Source of the DNA: Pseudovibrio zosterae
GTDB taxonomy: Bacteria; Pseudomonadota; Alphaproteobacteria; Rhizobiales; Stappiaceae
DNA length: 64,000 bases
Direction: 5' to 3'
Assembly: GCF_033843645.1 (NCBI RefSeq)
Contig: NZ_JAWXVZ010000012.1
Location: 71,735 to 135,734 of the forward strand
Below, one piece after another: positions 57,674 to 64,000 of the stretch. The notes under the pieces were generated by a model. That model was not told the origin of the DNA. It worked only from the letters and a program-made list of their open reading frames with translations, and ran no database searches. Positions within the stretch are counted from its first letter, which is position 1; every line of letters starts with the position of its first letter. Made by a program: the position numbers and the translations under genes.

Positions 57674-57711
57674 AAAAAAAGCCCGTCGCTCTCAAGCTGC
57701 GACCGGGCTTT
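57674..57711 (-). terminator. Rho-independent terminator of the DUF2267-like gene
   Basis: Long stem (AAAGCCCG-TCGC against GCGA-CCGGGCTTT, one bulge); on the minus strand it runs into seven T. The rest of 57260-57673 shows no supportable gene. Confidence 0.82.
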
Positions 57712-57754
57712 CATTCATGGGGCGGGAAAGGTCCGCGAGGCGGGGCAGGTGCCC

Positions 57755-58144
57755 TTAAGCGATCTGCTTCAGTCCTGGTACCTTCGCAATGATCTGATCA
57801 ACGCGCTCGTCGCCAATGCGCTCTTTTGCAAGCTTTACGGTCTCACGAGCCACTGTGTGGATCTGCGACATGCTCAGGCCTGCGCCTGTCAGCTCATTCA
57901 GCGCAGCCAACATCCCCACGGAAGAAGACATGCGATTGGCCAGCCCGCCCAACAGGCCGGAGTTCTCTTTGGTCTCTTCTGCATTCAGGAAGGACTGTGC
58001 GGCCGGAAATGCTTCCAAAAGCGCATTCATATCTTCCTGACCCGCATTTTTGGACACGAAGTTCAGGATGACACCCACAGCGGTTTTGGCTTGTTCTTCG
58101 TCCAGTTCCGTCTTCTGGACAATCCGATCAATAAGTACGTGCAT
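57755..58144 (-). CDS. Small helical protein, DUF2267/DUF2780-like
   Basis: Protein of 129 residues, all helical by appearance, starting MHVLIDRIVQKTELDEEQAKTAV and containing a Gly/Ser-rich central stretch (NSGLLGGLANRMSSSVGMLAAL) and LTGAGLSMSQIHTVARETVKLAKERIG. This layout resembles DUF2267/DUF2780 proteins of unknown function, where an N-terminal helical bundle is followed by a regulator-like tail. No signal peptide. AGGGAGAG precedes the ATG and a strong terminator follows, so it is a monocistronic, probably well expressed gene. The 359 bp to the M20 gene hold no other gene I can support. Confidence 0.8.
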   Translation of the reverse strand: MHVLIDRIVQKTELDEEQAKTAVGVILNFVSKNAGQEDMNALLEAFPAAQSFLNAEETKENSGLLGGLANRMSSSVGMLAALNELTGAGLSMSQIHTVARETVKLAKERIGDERVDQIIAKVPGLKQIA

Positions 58145-58503
58145 ATCTCTCTCCCTATCCGCCCCCTGACCAAACCGATCGTGTGGATCGGAAAGAAGCG
58201 AGTGCGGGATTTCCCGTTCAGGATGACTACCTTAAGATTAAGTTTCTCTGCGCTAATTAGCAAGGCATCATAATTGGTAGTCAATCCGCCCAAAGGTAGT
58301 AAGCGCCTGATTTTCAAAAGCTAATGTTTCAAATTGCGGTTCAAGCTCTGCATAAGCGTTGTTTCATTCACAAAATCAGAGAATTTGACGGTGAGTTGTG
58401 TTAGGCCAGAAACACTTATCTGACCGTTTTTCGCTGATGGTCCCCGCATCGGTGTCGGATCAGATGTCTTCAAGTGCGATGAAATTCAAAAAGGATGGCC
58501 AAA

Positions 58504-59895
58504 ATGAGCGCTGTGAATCAGGTCCTGAACCGCATTGATCAGGATATCGACGCCAGCGTGGAGCGGCTTTTTGATCTGCTGCGGATCAAGAGCATTTCCA
58601 CTGACCCTGAGTACAAGCAGGACTGTCGTTCTGCAGCACAGTGGCTGGCGGATGAACTGACCGCCATTGGCATTCCTTCTCAAGTGCGCGACACAACGGG
58701 TCACCCAATGGTGGTGGGTCACCGCGTGGCCGATGATAAACCCGGTCCGCACGTTTTGTTCTACGGCCATTACGACGTGCAACCCGTTGATCCAATTGAG
58801 CTTTGGGACAACGATCCGTTCGAGCCACGGATAGTGACGCGTGATGATGGCTCCAAGATCATTGTTGCCCGCGGTGCAAACGACGACAAGGGCCAGTTGA
58901 TGACCTTCGTGGAAGCAGCGCGCGCCTGGATTGCCGAGACTGGTGATCTGCCGATTTCGGTCACCGTCATGCTGGAAGGGGAAGAGGAAAGTGGCTCTCC
59001 CTCTTTGAAACCGTTTCTAGATGCCAACAAGGACGAACTCTCTGTTGATCTGGCGCTGGTCTGCGACACCAACATGTGGGACCGCGAGACCCCGGCGATC
59101 ACGGTGATGCTGCGCGGCCTCGTTGGAGAAGAAATCACGCTGCGTGGTCCAGACAAGGATCTGCACTCCGGAATGTATGGTGGTGCGGCGCGTAACCCGC
59201 TTCACGTCCTGTCCGACATGGTTGCCGGTCTTCGCGATGAAACCGGACGCATCACGCTGCCAAACTTCTATGACGGCGTAATCGAAATGCCGGAAGACGT
59301 CATGACAATGTGGGGCAACCTTGGTTTCTCCGAACAGGAGTTTCTGGGCGGCGTCGGGCTGAAAAATCCGGGCGGAGAGCAAGATCGAACGGTTCTTGAA
59401 CAGATCTGGACCCGACCGACCTGCGAAGTCAACGGCTTGTGGGGTGGCTACAATGGCCAAGGCTTCAAGACAGTCATCCCATCCGAGGCCTACGCCAAGA
59501 TTTCCTTCCGTCTCGTGGGTGATCAAGACCCCCAGAAGATCCGGGAGGCGTTCCGTTCCTACCTCAAGTCCAAGACCCCGGAAGACTTTGAACTGGAGCT
59601 GCACCCGCACGGCGGCGATCCTGCCTTGCGCATGGCGTTTGATGCACCTGCACTGGACAAGGGCCGTCAGGCGCTAACAAAGGAGTGGGACAAGCCAGCA
59701 GCGCTGATTTGCTCGGGCGGCTCCATTCCAATTGTGGGGCTGTTCAAGAACGTTCTTGAAATGGATTCTCTTCTGATCGGCTTCGGTCTTGACGACGATC
59801 AGATCCACTCACCCAATGAGAAGTATGAGTTCAACAGCTTCCACAAGGGTATTCGCAGCTGGGCGCGCGTTCTGGATGCGCTTTCCAAGGACTGA
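58504..59895 (+). CDS. M20-family dipeptidase/metallopeptidase
   Basis: Zinc-dependent amino- or dipeptidase of 463 residues. Metal and catalytic residues are visible: HVLFYGHYDVQPVDP (His-x-Asp), ARGANDDKGQ (bridging Asp), MLEGEEESGSP (catalytic and metal Glu), CDTNMW (metal Asp) and a C-terminal DDDQIHSPNEKY (His), with a dimerisation insert between. This fits the M20 dipeptidase group (PepV/CPG2/ACY1-like). Substrate unknown; probably cytoplasmic. The ATG at 58504 is preferred over 58495 because AAGG lies at the right distance. The LOG-family gene follows 70 bp downstream. Confidence 0.92.
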   Translation: MSAVNQVLNRIDQDIDASVERLFDLLRIKSISTDPEYKQDCRSAAQWLADELTAIGIPSQVRDTTGHPMVVGHRVADDKPGPHVLFYGHYDVQPVDPIELWDNDPFEPRIVTRDDGSKIIVARGANDDKGQLMTFVEAARAWIAETGDLPISVTVMLEGEEESGSPSLKPFLDANKDELSVDLALVCDTNMWDRETPAITVMLRGLVGEEITLRGPDKDLHSGMYGGAARNPLHVLSDMVAGLRDETGRITLPNFYDGVIEMPEDVMTMWGNLGFSEQEFLGGVGLKNPGGEQDRTVLEQIWTRPTCEVNGLWGGYNGQGFKTVIPSEAYAKISFRLVGDQDPQKIREAFRSYLKSKTPEDFELELHPHGGDPALRMAFDAPALDKGRQALTKEWDKPAALICSGGSIPIVGLFKNVLEMDSLLIGFGLDDDQIHSPNEKYEFNSFHKGIRSWARVLDALSKD

Positions 59896-59916
59896 GCAAA
59901 GATGATTTGCAGGTTG

Positions 59917-59942
59917 GAGACCGGGTGCGAATACCCGGCTCC
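59917..59942 (+). other. Intercistronic hairpin between M20 and LOG genes
   Basis: Arms CCGGGT/ACCCGG with a 6-nt loop, extended by GGAG and CTCC outside. There is no T-run, so it is more likely an RNA-processing or stability stem than a terminator. Confidence 0.4.
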
Positions 59943-59965
59943 AATCAAGTGAAATGGGAGCGACT

Positions 59966-60547
59966 ATGAAATCGATTTGTGTGTTCTGCGGCTCAAGCCC
60001 GGGAAAGCGTGAGGAATACAAGGTGGCAGCGACCCAGCTTGGGCGTAGCATCGCCGAGCGCGGACAGACGCTGGTTTACGGCGGTGCCAAGGTAGGCCTC
60101 ATGGGCATGGTTGCCGATGGAGCCTTGGAAGCAGGCGGCAAGGTTGTGGGCGTTTTGCCAGAAGCGCTATCAGCGAAAGAACTGGCGCATCCGGGCCTGA
60201 GTGAATTGCACATTGTAGGGTCCATGCATGACCGCAAGGCCATGATGTCAGACCTGTCCGATGGCTTTGTGTGCCTGCCTGGCGGTGCTGGCACAATGGA
60301 AGAGATGTTTGAGGTCTGGACTTGGGCTCAACTTGGCTACCATAAAAAGCCATGCGGCCTTCTGAATGTGAATGGCTTTTATGGGCGCTTGCTCGCCTTT
60401 CTTGATTTGATGGTCGAGGAAGAGTTCTTGAAGCCCGACATGCGCGAAATGGTGCTCGTAAAGGACACGGCAGCGGCGATGCTGGACGCCTTTGATGCCT
60501 ATCAGCCACCTCGCGTGCCCAAGTGGATTACTCGCGCAGAAACCTGA
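59966..60547 (+). CDS. LOG-family protein (TIGR00730), cytokinin riboside 5'-monophosphate phosphoribohydrolase-like
   Basis: Rossmann-like hydrolase of 193 residues. The start SICVFCGSSPGKREEY and the signature FVCLPGGAGTMEEMFEVWTWAQLGYH (PGGxGTxxE catalytic motif) with HDRKAMM define the LOG family, which releases the base from nucleotide monophosphates; bacterial members are often called lysine-decarboxylase-like in error. The ATG at 59966 follows GGGAG at 5 nt; an ATG at 59954 is upstream without a site. Likely co-transcribed with the peptidase gene; converges with the EamA gene. Confidence 0.94.
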   Translation: MKSICVFCGSSPGKREEYKVAATQLGRSIAERGQTLVYGGAKVGLMGMVADGALEAGGKVVGVLPEALSAKELAHPGLSELHIVGSMHDRKAMMSDLSDGFVCLPGGAGTMEEMFEVWTWAQLGYHKKPCGLLNVNGFYGRLLAFLDLMVEEEFLKPDMREMVLVKDTAAAMLDAFDAYQPPRVPKWITRAET

Positions 60548-60584
60548 TGCCAGTCTGGTTTAGCAGTTAAAAAAGTGATTTTGG

Positions 60585-61487
60585 TCAGTGGTCGAGGTAA
60601 CTCTTGTCGAGGCGACTGACCAATAGAAGCGCAGCCACAATGGCTGCCATTGCGCCCCATTCGAGCAGAGAGGGCCAGCGCGCAGCCGCAAGGCTGCCCA
60701 AGATCAATGCGGTAACGCATTCAAGGCCGCCAGCACTCGCACTCATCACCCGTCCAGCGATCGGCGCACCATAGGCCATAAGCATCTGCGGAATAATGCC
60801 TGTAAGCAGCATAAGGCCCAGAAGCGCGCCCCAACCGTTGAGCCCCTCCGGCATCACTTGAGTAGCAGATGACAAAAGCAACAGAGGCAGCATCACCAGC
60901 ATGGTACCGGTGAACAGGCAGGCTGCGACCTGAAGTGGCGCAAGGTAGTCCGCGCCTTGGTTCATCTTGTGGAGCACGAGGGCATAGGAAGCGGGTCCAA
61001 GAAAACCGTAGGCAAGTCCTTGCAAACTGAGCGGCTGTGTTGCGGAAGTTCCAGACCAAACGAGGCCAATTCCCAAGAGCACAAGGGCAGCACTCATGGC
61101 GCCGGACTTTCCGATGTCCTTCTTGTCGAAGAGCTTGCGAGCAACCAGCGAGAATAGAGGATAGGAGAAGAACAGCAGCACCGCCAGCGTAACGGGCAAT
61201 AACGACAGGGCTTTGAAGAAGGACCACGCGCCAAGCCCCATAAGTGCCCCGGTCAGCAGGAATTGCTTGCCGCCTGTTCCCGTTTTCAGTGCACGAGGCA
61301 GCAGCCATCCAAGAAGCAACGCGGGAAACCCGTAGCGTGCCACAACGGCGATTTCCGGCGTCAGGTTTCCTGCGTATCCGGCAAGTGCAAAATAGGGAAT
61401 GCTGCCATAACCCACCGCGCTCGCAAGCACAGCAAGCACGCCAGTTTCCGATCTTTGTGCATGGGGAAGCGAGGGCTCCGGTATCAT
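60585..61487 (-). CDS. EamA/DMT-family transporter
   Basis: Ten-helix transporter of 300 residues with two EamA repeats (LAVLASAVGYGSIPYFALAGYAGNL; VARYGFPALLLGWLLPRAL; SLLPVTLAVLLFFSYPLFSLVARKLF; GIIPQMLMAYGAPIAGRVMSASAGGLECVTALILGSLAA). It is the third DMT transporter in the window and shares no close sequence with the other two. Start at ATG 61487; no obvious ribosome-binding site. Converges with the LOG gene, 37 bp between stops. Substrate unknown. Confidence 0.87.
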   Translation of the reverse strand: MIPEPSLPHAQRSETGVLAVLASAVGYGSIPYFALAGYAGNLTPEIAVVARYGFPALLLGWLLPRALKTGTGGKQFLLTGALMGLGAWSFFKALSLLPVTLAVLLFFSYPLFSLVARKLFDKKDIGKSGAMSAALVLLGIGLVWSGTSATQPLSLQGLAYGFLGPASYALVLHKMNQGADYLAPLQVAACLFTGTMLVMLPLLLLSSATQVMPEGLNGWGALLGLMLLTGIIPQMLMAYGAPIAGRVMSASAGGLECVTALILGSLAAARWPSLLEWGAMAAIVAALLLVSRLDKSYLDH

Positions 61488-61634
61488 GACGACAGTGCTA
61501 CCAGAAGCAACAAATGCCGTTCAACCGAAGCCCGGATCTTTCCGGTGGATACACCTGAAGCATGCCCTAAAACCGTCACAGGTGTGTGGTGCGCACATCA
61601 GATGTGGCCGGTTCGCAAGCGTTCAAAGGCGAAG

Positions 61635-62297
61635 TTAACCCAGCGCGATCAAGCCATCTAGTGAGGTGAGTACAGCTGCCGGGGACAGATCCTGATACTC
61701 ATCAGGAACGTTAAATCGGTTGATCCAGACGGTGCGCATGCCAAACTTGGACGCACCTGCAATATCCCAGCGGTTTGACGACTGGAAGGAGCAAGCCTGC
61801 GGGTAAAGCCGGAAATGCGTGGTCACCATGTCGTAGACATCAGGGTCTGGCTTGAACTTGCGCAGCGTATCGACAGAGAACACCTCGTCGAAAACGTAGG
61901 TCATGCCAGCTGCATTCACAGCCGCCTCGAGCATCGCAGGGGAGCCGTTGGAAAGGATCGCAAGGCGCGCCCCTTGTTCCTTCAGGGATTTCAAAACCTC
62001 AGGCACTTCCGGGTAGGTATCCATGTGCCAGTACGCATCCAGCAGATCTTTCTTCACGCTCGGATCGCATCCCGGAACGATTTGATAAGCCGTATCCAGC
62101 GCTTCCTTGGTGAGCTCCCAGAAATCTGCGTACTGGCCCATCAAGGATCGGGTCCATGAGTATTCTAGCTGCTTTTCACGCCACACGGCGGACAGGCGAG
62201 AGCTGTCTGGTCCAACGGCCGCAGCATATTTGCGAACCGCCGCATGCACATCGAAAAGCGTGCCGTATGCATCAAAGATATAGGCTGAATGGCTCAT
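61635..62297 (-). CDS. Haloacid dehalogenase, type II (HAD superfamily)
   Basis: HAD-fold hydrolase of 220 residues resembling L-2-haloacid dehalogenases. Nucleophile Asp in FDAYGTLFDVH, Arg in WREKQLEYSWTRSLMGQYADFWELT, Ser in ILSNGSPAML, Lys in LRKFKPDPDVYD and the S-S-N-x-x-D motif in FQSSNRWDIAGASKFGMRTVWINR match the catalytic set of that family. In this context it may dehalogenate short 2-haloacids or act as a general phosphatase. The ATG at 62297 is chosen over the 150-nt longer frame because MSHSAYIFDAYGT is the conserved start and CGAGAG precedes it. Confidence 0.92.
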   Translation of the reverse strand: MSHSAYIFDAYGTLFDVHAAVRKYAAAVGPDSSRLSAVWREKQLEYSWTRSLMGQYADFWELTKEALDTAYQIVPGCDPSVKKDLLDAYWHMDTYPEVPEVLKSLKEQGARLAILSNGSPAMLEAAVNAAGMTYVFDEVFSVDTLRKFKPDPDVYDMVTTHFRLYPQACSFQSSNRWDIAGASKFGMRTVWINRFNVPDEYQDLSPAAVLTSLDGLIALG

Positions 62298-62940
62298 GAT
62301 AAACTCTCGGGGTTCGCTGCATTTCCTCTCTAGGAAACCGCGATCTCGCTTATTCGTCAAGTCGGTCAAGCTATTCAATTTACTAGGTCTTTTGTTAGTG
62401 TGATGTATCTTCCGCAAGGGATAAGCATAAAAATGTGTGCGACACACATCCTGAAGCTAGTTTGAGCTTTGAAGGTGAACATGCGCAAACGGTGCGCTCG
62501 GTCAAAACCATATCAGAAACAAGTCCTTACGAACGTGCTGCCAGCAAGACCATGCCAAACAGGAAACCGAGCCCGATGCGCACCGGCTGTTCGCACCGGT
62601 GTATCGGGATTGTTGAAATTTCTGTTGCTTTTCCGCGGGGAGGACGCATGAACCGGAAACACAGCGCGTTTCCATTAAAACAAAGGAGAAAGGAAACGAC
62701 CTGTCGAGAATCGTCCCGGTTGCAACATGTGATGCTGCATTTGCGAGATAGCACGCTTAAATATTTCGTTTTTCGCCAGCTATCGTGAGAACATATCATG
62801 AAACTATCTGGGCGGGCGGATATCTTATGCGTGTTTTGTTGTTTAGGCTAGAAACAGTTGACCTCAATCAATTTTCTAGTTTCGATCCCTCCTAAACAAA
62901 AACAGGTGGGACGAGCGCTCTGACAACGTGCGCTGAAAAA
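62298..62940. other. Intergenic region of about 640 bp, no supported gene
   Basis: Mixed composition with short frames on both strands that lack ribosome-binding sites and family resemblance. A possible -35 TTGACC at 62858 with a 17-bp gap to TTCGAT may serve the downstream aminotransferase gene, at low confidence. Confidence 0.4.
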
Positions 62941-62954
62941 ATGGAGAGATAAAA

Positions 62955-63827
62955 ATGGCCGAATGGTCGAAGACATGGACTTGGGTTGATGGCGAATGGT
63001 TGGAAGGTAATCCGCCGCTGATGGGGCCGCGTACCCACGCAGCATGGCTTGCATCCAGCGTGTTTGACGGCGCGCGCGGGTTTGATGGTGTGATGCCGGA
63101 TCTCGACCTGCACGCGCAGCGTGTCAATAACTCTGCCGGAGCCCTTGGTTTGTCTGCGACCAAGCGGTGGGAAGAGATCGTTGAACTCTCAATCGAAGGC
63201 ATGAAGAAGTTCGAGCGCCACGAGGCGGTCTACGTAAAGCCAATGTACTGGGCCGAAGCCGATGGCCCAACCGTTATTGATGGAGCGGCGGACTCAACGC
63301 GCTTCTGCCTGTGCTTGTTCGAAGCGCCCATGCCGCCGAAAGACAAGTCCATCAGCCTGACCCTGTCGCCGTTCCGTCGTCCTACCATGGAGACCATGCC
63401 GGTGAATGCCAAGGCCGGTTGTCTTTACCCAAACAACGCTCGCGCCTCTGTTGAAGCCAAGAACCGGGGCTTTGACAATGCCATCATGCTGGACACTCTT
63501 GGCAATGTGGCGGAGTTGACGTCGGCAAACGTGTTCCTCGTCAAGGACGGCGATGTACATACCCCATTCTGGAACGGCACGTTCCTTAATGGCATCACAC
63601 GCCAGCGCACCATCCAGCTGCTGAGAGAAGCTGGCTACGAGGTTCACGAGCGTACGTTGAGCTTCAAGGATTTCCAGGAGGCTGATGAGATCTTCTCAAC
63701 TGGCAACTACTCCAAGGTGGTTCCAGTAAATCGCCTAGATGACAAGGAGTTCAAGGCGACGCCAATTGCTGAGCGCGCTCGGGAACTGTACTTCGAGTAT
63801 GCTGCAAAATCACCGCACACTTACTAG
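62955..63827 (+). CDS. ilvE: Branched-chain amino-acid aminotransferase
   Basis: Fold-type IV PLP enzyme of 290 residues transferring the amino group between glutamate and branched-chain 2-oxo acids. Motifs: WVDGEWLEGNPPLMGPRTHAAWLASSVFDGARGFDG, YVKPMYWAEADG, the PLP lysine in PVNAKAGCLYPNN, and the VAELTSANVFLVKDGDVHTP...FLNGITRQRT signature with cofactor-binding Glu and Thr. The ATG is preceded by GGAGAG. It is monocistronic and followed by one or two hairpins. A D-amino-acid aminotransferase or aminodeoxychorismate lyase is less likely given the length and N-terminus. Confidence 0.94.
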   Translation: MAEWSKTWTWVDGEWLEGNPPLMGPRTHAAWLASSVFDGARGFDGVMPDLDLHAQRVNNSAGALGLSATKRWEEIVELSIEGMKKFERHEAVYVKPMYWAEADGPTVIDGAADSTRFCLCLFEAPMPPKDKSISLTLSPFRRPTMETMPVNAKAGCLYPNNARASVEAKNRGFDNAIMLDTLGNVAELTSANVFLVKDGDVHTPFWNGTFLNGITRQRTIQLLREAGYEVHERTLSFKDFQEADEIFSTGNYSKVVPVNRLDDKEFKATPIAERARELYFEYAAKSPHTY

Positions 63828-63858
63828 GCGCGAGTGAGCCCTTTTGAGACACGACGAC

Positions 63859-63880
63859 AAAGGCCGGTTTTCCGGCCTTT
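63859..63880 (+). terminator. Terminator-like hairpin after ilvE
   Basis: Nine-bp perfect arms AAAGGCCGG/CCGGCCTTT with a TTTT loop, 32 bp past the stop; the T-run is limited to the last three bases of the stem. Confidence 0.6.
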
Positions 63881-63902
63881 CAGACTGCTGACAAAGTGAT
63901 TG

Positions 63903-63930
63903 AAAGTCCTCGCTTTATGCGGGGACTTTT
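63903..63930. other. Second hairpin, possibly within a transposon left end
   Basis: AAAGTCCTCGC and GCGGGGACTTT pair with one mismatch position (G-T) around a 5-nt loop and are followed by TTTTGATT. It sits 14 bp before the transposase-like start, so it may be a read-through block at the left end of an insertion sequence. Confidence 0.45.
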
Positions 63931-63943
63931 GATTCAATGGGGT

Positions 63944-64000
63944 ATGTTGAAGAAACCCTCCCCCCAGCAGACCGCTTTTGAGATGGTCAGTCTCGAGAGT
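63944..64000 (+). CDS. Start of IS1182-family-like transposase (3' end outside window)
   Basis: The last 57 bases encode MLKKPSPQQTAFEMVSLES in an open frame from an ATG at 63944 with GGGG at 63939-63942 just upstream. This resembles the N-terminus of IS1182-type DDE transposases, which start with a short Pro-rich stretch and continue EMVSLExLVPxDHLLR. Only 19 residues are visible, so the assignment is tentative. If correct, the inverted repeat of the element lies in 63880-63943. Confidence 0.5.
   Translation, partial: MLKKPSPQQTAFEMVSLES

Noticed and set aside
62527..62799. 90-codon minus-strand frame upstream of ilvE
   Set aside because: No ribosome-binding site at its start or internal ATG. 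A hydrophobic end alone is insufficient evidence.

Overview
This 64 kb window looks like a chromosomal segment of an alphaproteobacterium, probably a marine member of Hyphomicrobiales/Rhodobacterales (inference, not proven). The evidence is G+C-rich coding sequence with tight ATGA overlaps, a TIGR03808-type Tat protein, a ReAV-type asparaginase, a short type III ornithine decarboxylase, split MutA/MutB with MeaB, and clusters of GTCAT...ATGAC palindromic repeats. I see no rRNA, tRNA, CRISPR or phage genes.

Region 1 (1-20,400) is a surface-polysaccharide locus with its own regulators. It opens with a hybrid histidine kinase (left end outside the window) and a sigma54-dependent response regulator. 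An eight-gene minus-strand operon follows (15667 to 4745): glycosyltransferase, Wzx flippase, Wzy polymerase, acyltransferase, second glycosyltransferase, DUF4091 exported protein, lipoprotein and Wzz-type co-polymerase. Divergent from it are a GT2 glycosyltransferase and a fused HATPase-receiver-PP2C protein, and then another GT4 on the minus strand. I found three sequences with correct sigma54 GG-N10-GC spacing, one of them a full TGGCAC-N5-TTGCT match. They lie exactly upstream of these units, so the kinase/activator pair plausibly drives the polysaccharide genes. No priming sugar transferase or outer-membrane export gene is present.

Region 2 (20,400-34,200) holds metabolic and sensory genes: malate synthase G, a DUF1906 protein, an OmpR-type two-component system divergent from a six-EF-hand exported protein, a SulP transporter, an aminotransferase, a ReAV-type asparaginase, a Tat-exported beta-helix protein and EamA transporters.

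Region 3 (34,200-55,930) is interrupted by three large palindromic repeat arrays of about 2.4, 2.0 and 1.8 kb. Between them are MeaB, a YbjQ-like protein, ornithine decarboxylase with a long leader, a PhyH-type dioxygenase, AraC and LysR regulators, a Tat-exported CpdB-type phosphoesterase, a CARB/PSE-like class A beta-lactamase and a DUF1194 protein. The methylmalonyl-CoA mutase genes mutA-mutB close the block. The three arrays share one plan, a short and a long palindrome in opposite orientation bounded by GTCAT/ATGAC, but each has its own spacer length.

Region 4 (55,930-64,000) has a solo LuxR-type regulator, a small DUF2267-like protein, an M20 peptidase, a LOG-family hydrolase, an EamA transporter, a haloacid-dehalogenase-like hydrolase and a branched-chain aminotransferase. 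The first 19 codons of what looks like an IS1182-type transposase run off the right edge.
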